Shown: positions 8,298 to 18,209, counted from the first letter of the stretch. The stretch is 64,000 nt of DNA from Sulfitobacter pontiacus (GCF_040790665.1 NZ_CP160850.1:124001-188000), one strand, 5' to 3'. Numbers and translations are program-made. Notes: generated by a model from the letters alone, not told the origin.

Positions 8298-9511
8298 TTC
8301 ACCAGATTGTTAAGGTTAACGATCGGTAGCAGGATGGAGAGCACCAAAAGCATCACGATCCCACCCATGATCAGCAGTACGGCCGGTTCGACCAGTGCTA
8401 CCAATGTGGCTACCAATGCATTCAGATCGCGCTCTTGATCGTCGGCTGCGCGGGTCAGTGTTGTCCCCAGCACGCCCCCCGCTTCCCCACTTGCGATCAT
8501 CGCGATCAGCATCGGGGGGAAGACTTTGGCATCGTCCAGCGCCCGTGAAAGCGCCGTCCCTTCGCGTACGCGTGCCGTGGCTTGGGCGACTTTTTCGCGG
8601 ACGTGCAAATTTGGCACGGTCTGCGTAGCAGCGGTCAAGGCATCTACAAGCGGCACGCGGCTGACGGTCAAGGTTGCCAAGGTACCCGCGAACTGCACCG
8701 AGTTTGTCTTGAGAGAGAACCCCCGCGTCAGCACCGAACGCGATAGAAATCGATGCCAGCGCAGCCGCATCGCCGGTTGCCGCAGCAGGCTGGCCCCGCC
8801 AAGGATAACGGCAGCGAGCACGCCGAGCATTGCAATACCCCACGCATTGATAAAATCGCTTACCGTAATCAACGAACGGGTCAGGAACGGCAGTTCCGCC
8901 CCGCGAGAGGTGAAAACGCGCACGATGTCAGGCACCACAAAGGTCAACAGTGCTACGATTACCGCAAGCGAAACGACGGCAAGGATCGCGGGATACAGCA
9001 AAGCAAGCTGCACCGTCTGGCGGTTCTTGGCGCGAGTTTCCACAAAGCCGGACAGATGTTCCATCACTTGGCCAAGCTGCCCCGAGGTTTCCCCCGCAGC
9101 GACCGACGCACGGTAAAAGTCGCCGAACACCTGAGGATACTCGCCAAGCGCCTGCGCAAAGCTGCGCCCGTCGAGCACTGAGGCGCGCAGGTTCAACAAC
9201 AGTGATGTAACAGCGGGCTTATTCTGCTGGTCTGCCACTGTCTTGAGCGCTTGCTCCACACCGATCCCCGAACCGATCAGCGTGGCAAGCTGTCGGGTCA
9301 GTAGGGTCAGCGCGCGGCGCGAAATCTTGGCCCTGCCAAAGCCCGCCCCCTTTGTCGCTTTCCCCTTTTTTGCGACGGTTGGTTCGACCGACAGCGGCGC
9401 GAGGTTGCGCTGGCGCAGACTGCTGCGCGCGGCGGCCGCACTTGCGGCCTCTATGATCCCCTTGGTCGACTTGCCCGCGGGCGTCATCGCTTCATAGGCA
9501 TAGGCTGGCAT
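8294..9511 (-). CDS. gspF: Type II secretion inner-membrane platform protein GspF
   Basis: The polytopic core of the T2SS platform, which contacts GspE and GspL. The 405-residue product has the GspF start MPAYAYEAMTPAGK, two tandem T2SSF domains (about 70-190 and 275-395) and three membrane segments, including LLYPAILAVVSLAVIVALL and the C-terminal LLIMGGIVMLLVLSILLPI. Its ATG overlaps the gspE stop (TAATG). The end overlaps convergent gspN by four bases. Confidence 0.93.
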   Translation of the reverse strand: MPAYAYEAMTPAGKSTKGIIEAASAAAARSSLRQRNLAPLSVEPTVAKKGKATKGAGFGRAKISRRALTLLTRQLATLIGSGIGVEQALKTVADQQNKPAVTSLLLNLRASVLDGRSFAQALGEYPQVFGDFYRASVAAGETSGQLGQVMEHLSGFVETRAKNRQTVQLALLYPAILAVVSLAVIVALLTFVVPDIVRVFTSRGAELPFLTRSLITVSDFINAWGIAMLGVLAAVILGGASLLRQPAMRLRWHRFLSRSVLTRGFSLKTNSVQFAGTLATLTVSRVPLVDALTAATQTVPNLHVREKVAQATARVREGTALSRALDDAKVFPPMLIAMIASGEAGGVLGTTLTRAADDQERDLNALVATLVALVEPAVLLIMGGIVMLLVLSILLPIVNLNNLVN

Positions 9512-11043
9512 TATTCATCCTCTTGTGATGCGGCAAGCGATATGCTGGGTTGCGGTGGGGCACCGTCGTGGATGGCGCGCGCGACTTCCTGTGCAGTGGT
9601 GAGGCCCAAACGCATTTTGGCGATGCCGTCGTCCAGAATGCTAGGGCCGCGATCCCGCGCCGCGGCGATCAGCTCGGCTTCGGATTGTCCTTCGTGCATT
9701 TTGCGTTCAAGCGCGCCGTCGACCTCGATAATTTCATACAGCGGCAGACGTCCGCGAAAGCCGCTGGCTTGACAGGTATCGCAGCCAAGCCCCTTCTTCA
9801 CGATCTCTCCGGGCTTTATCTTTTGCCCCAAAAGATCGCTTTCCGCCTGCGTGACCTCGTGGTCGCCCAGACAGTCGGTGCAATTGCGCCGCACCAGCCG
9901 CTGCGCGATCAGCCCGCGCAGCATAGGGGCCAGCAAGAAGCGTTCGACACCCATTTCGACCAGTCGAGAGACGGCACCGATGGCCGTGTTGGTGTGCAAG
10001 GTCGAGATGACCAGATGCCCGGTCATGGCGGATTCCACGGCGATCTGTGCCGTCTCGCGGTCCCGGATCTCGCCGACCATAATCACATCCGGATCTTGTC
10101 GTAGAATGGCGCGCAACCCTCTGGCAAAGCTAAGATCGGTCTTGGCGTTGACCTGCATCTGGCCAACACCGTCCATCGTATATTCGATCGGGTCCTCGAC
10201 GGTCATGATGTTGCGTTGCCGGTCGTTCAGCATATCCAGACCAGCATAAAGCGTCGTGGTCTTGCCCGAACCAGTCGGGCCAGTCACCAGCACCATCCCA
10301 TCGGGCAAGGACAGGATCCGTTTCAGCACCGTATTATCGCGATCCGACAGGCCAAGATGGTCGATCCCGCGCAATGTCTGCCCCCGGTCCAAAAGTCGCA
10401 GCACCACGCGCTCGCCAAATTGAGAGGGGATCGTCGAGATGCGCACGTCAAGGTCATACCCTCCGACCCGCAACGAAACACGACCGTCCTGCGGAAGGCG
10501 TTTTTCAGCGATGTCGAGTTTGCCCATCACCTTGATCCGGCTGACAAGCAGCGGCGCGAGTGCGCGTTTCGGGCTGATTACCTCGCGTAGAATGCCGTCG
10601 ACCCGAAAGCGCACCAAAAGTCGCCGCTCCTCCGTCTCGATATGCACGTCAGACGCGCCTTCCTTGACCGCCTCGAGCAGTAGGGCATTGATCAGCCGCA
10701 CCACGGGCGCATCATCGTTTTGGGCCAGCAGATCGTCGATCGAAGCAGCCGTGTCCGCCAATGAGGCCAGATCATCGTCTGCATCCGCGGCCACCTGTGC
10801 GGCCTCGGACGCGGAATCGCGGTAGGTCATGCCAAGAGCCGCTTCAAAATCGGCAGCCGATATTTCCTCGAATGTCACAGCGGCGCCAGACACGCGCTGT
10901 GCTTCGATCAGGGCTTCGAAAGAGGCATCATGGCGATATTGACAGCGTGGCTCCGCACTCTCTTCAGAGGCAGGCAATAGAATGACCCCTTGGCTTTGCG
11001 CGAAACCATAGGAAAGGCGGGTCTGGGTGCTGGCATGGGTCAT
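9511..11043 (-). CDS. gspE: Type II secretion ATPase GspE
   Basis: Cytoplasmic hexameric ATPase that powers pseudopilus assembly. In 510 residues it shows Walker A GPTGSGKT (255-262), the Walker B region DPDVIMVGEIRD, and two CxxC pairs (CTDC and CDTC, about 387-423) of the zinc loop of GspE. The N-terminal domain that binds GspL is present. It is coupled to gspM by ATGA and to gspF by TAATG. Length and motifs are normal for the family. Confidence 0.95.
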   Translation of the reverse strand: MTHASTQTRLSYGFAQSQGVILLPASEESAEPRCQYRHDASFEALIEAQRVSGAAVTFEEISAADFEAALGMTYRDSASEAAQVAADADDDLASLADTAASIDDLLAQNDDAPVVRLINALLLEAVKEGASDVHIETEERRLLVRFRVDGILREVISPKRALAPLLVSRIKVMGKLDIAEKRLPQDGRVSLRVGGYDLDVRISTIPSQFGERVVLRLLDRGQTLRGIDHLGLSDRDNTVLKRILSLPDGMVLVTGPTGSGKTTTLYAGLDMLNDRQRNIMTVEDPIEYTMDGVGQMQVNAKTDLSFARGLRAILRQDPDVIMVGEIRDRETAQIAVESAMTGHLVISTLHTNTAIGAVSRLVEMGVERFLLAPMLRGLIAQRLVRRNCTDCLGDHEVTQAESDLLGQKIKPGEIVKKGLGCDTCQASGFRGRLPLYEIIEVDGALERKMHEGQSEAELIAAARDRGPSILDDGIAKMRLGLTTAQEVARAIHDGAPPQPSISLAASQEDE

Positions 11044-11495
11044 TGCAACGATCCTAAAAGCAAACGCGCCGAAACACGGCCCGGTGCCGGGCGCCGATCC
11101 ACCTCGAGCGCCTCTACCCTCACGTCGTGCTGCTCTTCCAGATCAGAAAGCCACAGCAATATGGTCGCAAAGGGCGTATCGTCCAAAGTGACCCGAATGC
11201 TGTCGTTTTCAGGCTCAATGCGCCGCAGGGTCAGGTTTGCCGCGGATGCCGAGGTGGTGATCCGCGTGGCAAGAGGCGTCTCGTTGAGCGGTTGCAATGA
11301 CACGATCGTGTCGACGGACGCCAGCGCAGCTGTGTCCTGAACAAGGCGAAATGCTTGAATGTCTGCGCGCGCTTCGGCCTGCGCCCGTTGCAGCGGAGCC
11401 CATAGGAATTGGTAGCCCACAATCATGATAGCGAGCGGTAGCACAATGCTCACCAGACGCTTTTCACGCGGGTTAAGCGCGGCAAAAGCTTTCAT
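11040..11495 (-). CDS. gspM: Type II secretion protein GspM
   Basis: Small inner-membrane platform protein (151 residues) that pairs with GspL. One membrane segment (VSIVLPLAIMIVGYQFLW, about 15-32) is followed by a coiled-coil-prone stretch and a ferredoxin-like periplasmic domain. The reading frame is open further upstream through gspL, but the true ATG is at 11495, where it overlaps the gspL stop in ATGA and starts MKAFAALNPREKR. Confidence 0.85.
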   Translation of the reverse strand: MKAFAALNPREKRLVSIVLPLAIMIVGYQFLWAPLQRAQAEARADIQAFRLVQDTAALASVDTIVSLQPLNETPLATRITTSASAANLTLRRIEPENDSIRVTLDDTPFATILLWLSDLEEQHDVRVEALEVDRRPAPGRVSARLLLGSLQ

Positions 11496-12643
11496 CCGCC
11501 ATCCCCCCGCGCGATCCGCATTTCGACCTCTGCACCGCCATCGCCCGCTGTGGCGGCACCGCTGCGCACGGCAAAGCCCGATGCCTCTAGCGTCTGCTCG
11601 ATGCCTTGCAGGTCGTCCAGGCCAGGGCTCTGCATGAGCACCACCAATGTATTCTCTGACGCGCCCCATGCCATGCGCCTGAAACCAACCGGCGCGTCCG
11701 TCAGCACGCGTGAGATATCGCTGAGCAGGGGCAAAAAGCTGCTTTCCTTTGCAACCACCTGCGCGGGTGTCAGGCGTGCGAGAACGGGGCCAACCTCTTG
11801 GGTTAGGGTCATGCTGGGCAGGATGTCCGATATGGCCAGCTCTGCAGCGCGGCGCTCTGTCTGAGCGATCTGAGAGAGGGCGCGCAGGTTCAACGCCGCG
11901 ATGGTCATATGCAGCACCAAGGCGGAAACCACAGCGACGGCAGCCCACTTCCACGCAGCCAACCCCCGTGCTGCAGCCTTGCGCGGCTGAGCAAAACTGA
12001 AGGCCACGTCTATCGGGTCCGGAGGGGGTGGTGTGGCTGACAGATTTTCGGCCGGAAGATCCGCTCCCAACGGTTCGCCAAGCGCGCGCAGCGACGGCCG
12101 GCCAGCGCGCTGCCATAAAAGCGGCAGCATATTCACATAGGCGGCAAAACCCGTCCCGTCGGAACAGCGCACAACCGCACGATTGCCTTCTTTCCAGACG
12201 GCCCACGCGGGACCATTGTCGGACGGTGGACGGGGGATTAATAGATATTCGGGGAGGTGCGGCGCGTCTTCCTGTGTCACCTGCGTCATCACGTCATTGG
12301 ACAGGACAAACGCCAGGTGATCCCCGGGCGACGCATCGGCAAGCGGGCCTTGGATGATCTGGACGGACTGCAGCGGTGCGGCAATCCGCTCTTCGACAGC
12401 AAAGGTGATCAACGCCTGTCGTTGCCGCGCATTGGATCTGGGTACATGAACGATAAAACTGCTGACGTGTTCTGCACTGACCGGACGGGCGGCCAGCCCA
12501 TCAACCTGCGGGCAATAAAGTTCGGCCCGTGCAACCATGGCCGAATTTCTCGTCGTCAAAGGCACTTTTAAAGCGTCAGACGCGGGCAGCCGTACAGGGC
12601 GCTCCGAGGCGTTTAAATCTGGCGTAATGCCTTGACTTATCAC
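11492..12643 (-). CDS. gspL: Type II secretion protein GspL
   Basis: Bitopic platform protein linking the ATPase to the pseudopilus. The 383-residue product has an N-terminal actin-like cytoplasmic domain (about 1-225), one membrane segment (WAAVAVVSALVLHMTIAAL, about 228-246) and a periplasmic ferredoxin-like domain. It opens the leftward L-M-E-F block, divergent from gspG across 76 bases. It is coupled to gspM by ATGA. Confidence 0.85.
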   Translation of the reverse strand: MISQGITPDLNASERPVRLPASDALKVPLTTRNSAMVARAELYCPQVDGLAARPVSAEHVSSFIVHVPRSNARQRQALITFAVEERIAAPLQSVQIIQGPLADASPGDHLAFVLSNDVMTQVTQEDAPHLPEYLLIPRPPSDNGPAWAVWKEGNRAVVRCSDGTGFAAYVNMLPLLWQRAGRPSLRALGEPLGADLPAENLSATPPPPDPIDVAFSFAQPRKAAARGLAAWKWAAVAVVSALVLHMTIAALNLRALSQIAQTERRAAELAISDILPSMTLTQEVGPVLARLTPAQVVAKESSFLPLLSDISRVLTDAPVGFRRMAWGASENTLVVLMQSPGLDDLQGIEQTLEASGFAVRSGAATAGDGGAEVEMRIARGDGG

Positions 12644-12719
12644 GAAAAATTACCTTTTCAATCGTCCCGTTGTTGCCATAGTATACGGAAAGCCACGTAA
12701 CAGATAGGGAAACAGTTTC
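12644..12719. promoter_or_regulatory. Divergent T2SS promoter region (gspL / gspG)
   Basis: The only gap between the two T2SS arms. Toward gspG a possible -35 TTTTCA (12655-12660) is 18 bases from TAGTAT (12679-12684). The spacing is plausible but matches are weak, and no operator is obvious. All of L-M-E-F and G-H-I-C-D should be transcribed from here. Confidence 0.35.
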
Positions 12720-13205
12720 ATGCGTCACTGGAAAAAGCTGGGGGGCCGCCCCGCGTCCCACCGCAGCCGCCGCGACGGTGAAGCGGGCGTAACTCTGATC
12801 GAGATGATGGTGGTGCTGGTCATTATCGCCCTGGTGGCAGCGATCATCGTGCCCAACGTTATCGGGCGCCCAGACGAAGCACGGGTGACCGTTGCGCAGT
12901 CCGACATCCGCGCAGTCGGCTCGGCGCTCGAACTTTACCGCTTGGACAACCGCACCTATCCCACGACCGCACAGGGATTGCAGGCCTTGGCCGTGCGTCC
13001 CACCGCGCCGCCCGAACCCCGCAACTGGGTCGCGGGTGGGTATCTGACCGCTGTGCCGGTCGATCCTTGGGGGAATGATTACATCTACGTCTCTCCGGGT
13101 GCGAATGGCGGGTTCGATCTGATGTCGCTTGGGGCAGATGGGGCACCCGGCGGCGAAGGGGTCGCGGCAGATCTGGCACATGGGCAGCTGCAGGCCAGCA
13201 GGTGA
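12720..13205 (+). CDS. gspG: Type II secretion major pseudopilin GspG
   Basis: Main subunit of the pseudopilus. Cleavage motif EAG before VTLIEMMVVLVIIALVAAII, with Glu5. The mature part has the conserved YRLDNRTYPTTAQGLQAL region and the GspG C-terminal pattern DPWGNDY and SLGADGAPGGEG, which includes the calcium-binding loop. The 23-residue leader is unusually long and basic, and no alternative start lies inside it. First gene of the rightward block. Confidence 0.93.
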   Translation: MRHWKKLGGRPASHRSRRDGEAGVTLIEMMVVLVIIALVAAIIVPNVIGRPDEARVTVAQSDIRAVGSALELYRLDNRTYPTTAQGLQALAVRPTAPPEPRNWVAGGYLTAVPVDPWGNDYIYVSPGANGGFDLMSLGADGAPGGEGVAADLAHGQLQASR

Positions 13206-13684
13206 AAACCACGGCCGCCCCTGACCGACACCAAGACGCGGGCGTGACGCTTGTTGAGGTGCTTGTGGTACTGGTGTTGGTGGGAATCATGGCCGGGATT
13301 GTCGGGCTTAACATCGGCAGCGGGTCACGTGGTGATATTGCCAAGCAAGAGGCCGACCTTCTTGTCGCCAGGCTAAATCGGGCAGCGGACGATGTGATCC
13401 TGACGGGGGTGCCAATGGGCTTCGTTTGGGGCGCGGAGGGCTATAGGTTCGATGTCTATAACGGGGAAATCTGGGAGCCGCATCCTTTACCGGTCCTGAA
13501 AGAACCCCATCTGCTGGCCGGTCGCACGCGGATCGTTGGCAGCGCTGGCGCGATCGTCGTTTCCACGGAGTCGCGCCCGACTGGGGATAGCCCCTTGTCG
13601 CTTGAACTGCGTGCGGGTGACGGCGCGGCGGAATATGTTCGGTTCGACGGCGTCAGCGCGGCGCATCTTCAGGAGGTAGAATGA
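13202..13684 (+). CDS. gspH: Type II secretion minor pseudopilin GspH
   Basis: A 160-residue minor pseudopilin with cleavage motif DAG before VTLVEVLVVLVLVGIMAG. It starts at GTG overlapping the gspG stop (GTGA), so translation is coupled. The globular part is beta-rich as in GspH. Confidence 0.85.
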   Translation: MKTTAAPDRHQDAGVTLVEVLVVLVLVGIMAGIVGLNIGSGSRGDIAKQEADLLVARLNRAADDVILTGVPMGFVWGAEGYRFDVYNGEIWEPHPLPVLKEPHLLAGRTRIVGSAGAIVVSTESRPTGDSPLSLELRAGDGAAEYVRFDGVSAAHLQEVE

Positions 13685-14043
13685 CACGTCAGAACGATGC
13701 AGGGTTCACGTTGATCGAAGCGCTGGTGGCGATGGCCGTCCTTGCCTTGGGCGCCGTATCGCTGCTGTCGGCCACGCAGGGGCACAGTAAACGCATCGCT
13801 GATCTCTCGGATCGGGTCGCGGCACGGTGGGCCGCCGAATACCGCCTTTCAGAAGTCCGGGCAGGGGTGGCAATCGGCGCAGAGCCGCTTGAGGTATACG
13901 GCATTGAATTCGATCTCAATGTGACGCGCCGCCCGACCAGCGACCCCGATGTGCAGGCCGTCTCTGTCGGCAGCGCCGTTTCAGGGACGGATCGGGTTTT
14001 GTATATTCTGGATGGATATGTCGCGTCAGGAGACCCGTCATGA
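13681..14043 (+). CDS. gspI: Type II secretion minor pseudopilin GspI
   Basis: A 120-residue minor pseudopilin. DAG before FTLIEALVAMAVLALG is a textbook prepilin site. It should form the tip complex with GspJ and GspK, which are encoded 8 kb away on the other arm. Coupled by ATGA to gspH and gspC. Confidence 0.87.
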   Translation: MTRQNDAGFTLIEALVAMAVLALGAVSLLSATQGHSKRIADLSDRVAARWAAEYRLSEVRAGVAIGAEPLEVYGIEFDLNVTRRPTSDPDVQAVSVGSAVSGTDRVLYILDGYVASGDPS

Positions 14044-14915
14044 CGCGCTTTGATCATGCGGCGAAATGGCTTCGATTGGGCGTGATCCTGACGGCCGTTT
14101 CCAGCGTGGCCGCGGCGGGTGCAGAAGCGACTTGGCGTGTGCTTGGCCACGATCGCGTTATCCCCCCTATTGCGAAGCTTCGCCCCCCCGCACAAGAGCC
14201 CGAGGCACTGCCCGACCTTGCGCCTGCGCTGGCTCTTGCACCGTTTGGCGCTGCGGAAGTCGCGGTGGCAGATGCTCAGACGGCCGCGATACCGCAGACC
14301 CTGATCTTGCTCGGGGTCATCGTACGCGATGATCCGACCCGCTCGCTGGCATTGCTGCGGTCGGACACGACTGAAGGCAACTATCGCATCGGCGATGAAG
14401 TCGTGCCCGGTACGATGCTCACCTCTATTTCACAAAACCATGTAACCGTGCTGACAAAAGACACCGAGAGCCGTCTTTATTTTGCCGGTGCGGATCTGGT
14501 CGCCGATGGTCCGCAAGTCCCGACAGGCGCGGAACGGCTGCTGGCGCTTATGACCTCTGGGCAGGGCAGTTCCATCAGTGAACAGGTGGATGCAGCGGCA
14601 CGCGCTCAGCCCGTGACAACACAGGATTACATCGACATGTGGCGCGACCGCATCATCGCCAACCCCGCTGAGGTTCTGGATACGATTGGCTTGGTGCCAG
14701 GGGAAAAAGGATATACCATCGCTGAAAAGCACGACGTAGGCGTAAACCGCGCCGGTCTGAGAGCAGGTGACATCGTGACAAGTGTAAATGGTGAAAGCGT
14801 CGGCAATGTCGATCAGGATCGGGAACTGTATGACGTGATCGCGGCGTCTGGCTTGGCCCGTATCGAAGTCGAAAGGAATGGCCGAACGATCGTTATGTCA
14901 TTTCCGCTGCAGTGA
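14040..14915 (+). CDS. gspC: Type II secretion protein GspC
   Basis: Inner-membrane clamp that links the platform to the secretin. In 291 residues: an N-terminal membrane segment (about 12-29), a Pro/Ala-rich linker, the homology region that contacts GspD (LILLGVIVRDDPTRSLALL), and a C-terminal PDZ domain (about 225-291, with RAGLRAGDIVTSVNGE). Overlaps gspI (ATGA) and gspD (GTGA). Confidence 0.88.
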   Translation: MTRFDHAAKWLRLGVILTAVSSVAAAGAEATWRVLGHDRVIPPIAKLRPPAQEPEALPDLAPALALAPFGAAEVAVADAQTAAIPQTLILLGVIVRDDPTRSLALLRSDTTEGNYRIGDEVVPGTMLTSISQNHVTVLTKDTESRLYFAGADLVADGPQVPTGAERLLALMTSGQGSSISEQVDAAARAQPVTTQDYIDMWRDRIIANPAEVLDTIGLVPGEKGYTIAEKHDVGVNRAGLRAGDIVTSVNGESVGNVDQDRELYDVIAASGLARIEVERNGRTIVMSFPLQ

Positions 14916-16858
14916 ACCTTGCGCTTCGCCATATAGCAGCCTTTGCCCTCGCAGTTTTACTGATGCTGCCCGCCCCTGTGCGCGCTCAGGAGACCTTTGT
15001 CATCAATCTGCGAGACGCAGACATCTCTTTGCTCGTTGAACAGATTTCCGAAATAACCGGCCGCACCTTGGTGCTTGATCCGGGGTTGGTGGGAGAGGTG
15101 ACTGTCGTCTCTGCCGAGGCGCTGGACAAAGAAGGCGTCTGGTCGTTGTTCCAATCCATTCTGCGGGTACGCGGATTTGTTGCCGTTCAGGCCGGATCGA
15201 TCTGGCAAGTGATCCCCGAGGCCGAAGCGCGCACTGCGAGCGGGCCCAATCTTGGCGAAGAAGTCATCGCCGGCAGCCAAGACTTCGTAACCGAGATGTT
15301 GCGCCTGAACCGGCTGCCCTCTGCCGAAGCCGTGCGCGTCCTGCGCCCGCTTGTCGCGGAATCGGGATATATCGAAGCCGTCGAAGATCCCAATGGCGTG
15401 GTCATTACCGATACCCGCGCCAATGTGGACCGGATCATGGCCATCGCGCGCAGCTTTGACGGAGATGCCCTTGTCCGCTCTGAGGTGCTGCGCTTTCGCA
15501 GTGCCGATGCGGTCACCGTCGGCAGTGCGATCCTAGAGGTACTTGGTCAAGCGGGCACAGGCGCGCGCCTGTCCGTTGATGCAGGGTCCAATCTACTGCT
15601 TGTCCGTGGCACGCCCGAAGACATTGCAGAAATTCGCAGCCTTGCGATCGCCATGGACGTTGCGCCACGTAAAGACCCCCGCGAGGCCGTCGCTACCACA
15701 GTTTTCAACCTCCAGTATGGCGACGCGCAGATCATTGCAGACATCATCAAAGGTACGGTGGGGGATGCCACTGACATCACCAACGCAGTTGCCGCCGATG
15801 TGGGCGCACAATCAGCCGAAGCCACGTCGGACGGACAATTTGTGCCGCTAAACCGCGTCGTCGCCCCGGATGCTGTCAATATCACCGCCTCTGTCGAAAC
15901 GAATTCTATCGTTGTTCGCGGCACTGCGGCGCAGGTTCAAGAAGTCGGGCAACTCGTTCATGCCCTTGATGTGCGTCGCCCGCAGGTGATGATCGAGGCA
16001 GCTATTGTCGAAGTGTCCGGCGAGGTCGCAGAGCGGCTTGGGGTCCAACTGGGGCTTGGCCCGAATGTGCCGAACGGAGCAATCGCCGCCTCGAACTTCT
16101 CTAATGGGGGAGGGGTATCGCTGGGGTCCGTGCTTGCTGCTGTCGGTGTCCCCGCCGGGTCGGCCTTGTCTACGGGACTGACGCTTGGTGCCGGTGGCAA
16201 TGACTTTGGTATTTTGGTGCAGGCCCTGTCGCAGTCTACGAGCGCGCGGCTTTTGTCGACGCCATCGGTCACGACGCTGGACAATGAACCCGCGACCATT
16301 GTGGTTGGCCAGAACGTTCCCTTCCGGACGGGTAGCTTCGCCACCGATGGGAATACGGCGACCCCCTTTACCACGATTGAACGACGCGATGTCGGCATCA
16401 CGATGAATGTCGTGCCCCGGATCACGGCCGGAGGTGTGGTGCAGCTGGTCATCGAACAGGAAATATCGAGCCTAACAAATGCCAATGTTGAAGGTGCCGC
16501 GGATCTAGTGACCAACCGGCGGGTGATTAATACAACCGTAATGGCCGACAACCGCGGAACAGTTGTGCTTGGTGGGCTGATAACCGACGACCGCATCAAT
16601 GGCAGCAGCAAGGTGCCCGGTCTTGGCGATCTACCGGTGGTGGGAGAGCTTTTTAAATCGCGTAATGCCCGCAATACCCAGCGTACACTTTTTGTCTTTC
16701 TAAGGCCTACAATCCTGCGCAGCCGTGAAGATATCACCGAAGCTTCTTCGCGCCGGTTCAACCGCCTGAAAGCAGCCGACGCCAGACAGCAGCCTAGAAC
16801 GATCCTTAAAAAACAAGAAGTACAGCAGTTGCCTTTGGAAATTCAGGGTTTGTATTGA
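14912..16858 (+). CDS. gspD: Type II secretion secretin GspD
   Basis: Outer-membrane channel of the T2SS. The 648-residue product has a signal peptide ending PVRAQ, N0-N3 ring domains and a secretin domain from about residue 359 (VMIEAAIVEVSGEVAERLG) to about 600 (KVPGLGDLPVVGELF, TLFVFLRPTIL). It starts at GTG overlapping the gspC stop. There is no obvious pilotin-binding S-domain or dedicated pilotin gene nearby, apart from the unusual lipoprotein at 6502-7644. Last gene of the rightward block. Confidence 0.95.
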   Translation: MNLALRHIAAFALAVLLMLPAPVRAQETFVINLRDADISLLVEQISEITGRTLVLDPGLVGEVTVVSAEALDKEGVWSLFQSILRVRGFVAVQAGSIWQVIPEAEARTASGPNLGEEVIAGSQDFVTEMLRLNRLPSAEAVRVLRPLVAESGYIEAVEDPNGVVITDTRANVDRIMAIARSFDGDALVRSEVLRFRSADAVTVGSAILEVLGQAGTGARLSVDAGSNLLLVRGTPEDIAEIRSLAIAMDVAPRKDPREAVATTVFNLQYGDAQIIADIIKGTVGDATDITNAVAADVGAQSAEATSDGQFVPLNRVVAPDAVNITASVETNSIVVRGTAAQVQEVGQLVHALDVRRPQVMIEAAIVEVSGEVAERLGVQLGLGPNVPNGAIAASNFSNGGGVSLGSVLAAVGVPAGSALSTGLTLGAGGNDFGILVQALSQSTSARLLSTPSVTTLDNEPATIVVGQNVPFRTGSFATDGNTATPFTTIERRDVGITMNVVPRITAGGVVQLVIEQEISSLTNANVEGAADLVTNRRVINTTVMADNRGTVVLGGLITDDRINGSSKVPGLGDLPVVGELFKSRNARNTQRTLFVFLRPTILRSREDITEASSRRFNRLKAADARQQPRTILKKQEVQQLPLEIQGLY

Positions 16859-16891
16859 TCCAGGCCAGTGGCACGCGCCCCCAAGACGCTG

Positions 16892-17677
16892 CTACCGTTC
16901 AAAAGTCAGCGACGCCCAATAGCTCACCCAATCAAAATCATTATGCTTTACCGGCAGCAATTTTACGCTGTTGATCATGATCTCTCCACGAATGTCATCC
17001 GAAAGCGTCAATATGCCATTCGCATCCGTCATCATATGCTGCGGTCCTGTCTCGGCTTCGGACCCAACAGGCCGCGCAAATACCTGAACCGGTTGATTGG
17101 CGTTTGCTTCACCATTCAAGAGCAGCTGAAAGCGGACCGGCCCGTCCAAAGTAACATAAGGATTATCCAGCGCTACCCACTCGTAAATTGCGCCATATGC
17201 ACGATCCTGCCCGCTTTTGTCGCCCACCCCCACCAAGGTTTTCGCATAACGGAAATAGGCTTCTCTGATGGGCTGACCCGGCCGGGTGCTAAATACTTCG
17301 GCACCACGCCCTACGGTTTCAGCAAATTCACGAAAGTCGGCCAGCGTGTCATGCTTTAGGGTGCTTGCATTTGAAACAAGTACAATAGCGTGCAGCCCGT
17401 TTTCGCCCGACTGGAGGCTCAACGACGGGTTATCTTGTCCGGTAAACGCCAGCTCTGTTTCAACGTCACCTCTGGAAAACAGGGCCGAGCTGTATCCCTT
17501 CGGAATGAAGATATAATCCTGCCCGACAAACTCGGATCCGACCAATAGATCCGCCTCAATCGTCGCCTGCGACGGGAAAGTGTAGGCCCGAGGTTCAATC
17601 CAAAATTCATGCGCCAAGGCAGAATGAGTGGCCAGAAGCCATATGGTGAAAGATTTCGTGTAAAGAGACATGATCAT
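16892..17677 (-). CDS. DUF4198 periplasmic protein
   Basis: About 261 residues with a signal peptide (ending HSALAH) and the typical DUF4198 mature start HEFWIEPRAYTF. DUF4198 proteins are periplasmic, often near nickel/cobalt uptake genes; function is not established. The frame stays open upstream into IS6-family transposase sequence to 18127, which would give an artificial 411-residue fusion. ATG 17677 (or 17671) gives the proper signal peptide. It converges on gspD with 33 bases between them. Confidence 0.7.
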   Translation of the reverse strand: MIMSLYTKSFTIWLLATHSALAHEFWIEPRAYTFPSQATIEADLLVGSEFVGQDYIFIPKGYSSALFSRGDVETELAFTGQDNPSLSLQSGENGLHAIVLVSNASTLKHDTLADFREFAETVGRGAEVFSTRPGQPIREAYFRYAKTLVGVGDKSGQDRAYGAIYEWVALDNPYVTLDGPVRFQLLLNGEANANQPVQVFARPVGSEAETGPQHMMTDANGILTLSDDIRGEIMINSVKLLPVKHNDFDWVSYWASLTFER

Positions 17678-17759
17678 ACCCGTTTGCTGTTTCGGCATTG
17701 CCAAGTTGTTGGCCGCGTGTCGTAGGGTGTTGCTGGTCTGTAAATTAAGCCACCACTTC

Positions 17760-18209
17760 GATGATGTATTCTGCCCAAAGGCTGAACGCGTCATCTCGGG
17801 CATGGCGATATGAGTTTGCGGCGCGTTGAAATCGGCGGGACGGAAAATCAGGTTGGTCTGATCGTGAGCGGATAGCAACCTCTGAGTCTGCCGATTTGAC
17901 TTAAACCGGCCGAATATCTTCTTTCGCTTGCGGGTCGGCCTGTGTGATCCGTCGATGGTGTTGTCCCATCCCTCGTGGGCGCGGTGGTCAGCCTCCGGTG
18001 CCAATGTTTTGATCGGCTTGACACAGTTGCACAGCTTGTCGGTGATCATGACCCTCGGCTCGCCGAACTGATTGATCAGCCTTTGAAGAAATCGCTTGGC
18101 TGCTGTAGCGTTTCGTGGCGTTTGCACGAAAATGTCGAGGACGAACGCGCCGGCCGCAATTTGCGAAATGTGGACTAAAGCGAGTGACCTAGAACCGGAC
18201 TGCTTCCCG
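17760..18209 (-). pseudogene. IS6-family transposase remnant (C-terminal part)
   Basis: Minus-strand translation gives GAFVLDIFVQTPRNATAAKR, FLQRLINQFGEPRVMITDK, SHRPTRKRKKIFGRFKS and LLSAHDQTNLIFRP, all diagnostic of the C-terminal half of IS6/IS26-type DDE transposases. The N-terminal half and both ends are missing. Homology fades upstream of about 18155 and the segment is cut at 18209 by the IS256 copy. The 3' limit is approximate. Confidence 0.7.

Noticed and set aside
16892-18127. A 411-residue fusion of IS6 transposase and DUF4198 protein
   Set aside because: The DUF4198 part has its own start and signal peptide at 17677; the upstream frame is transposase remnant read through.
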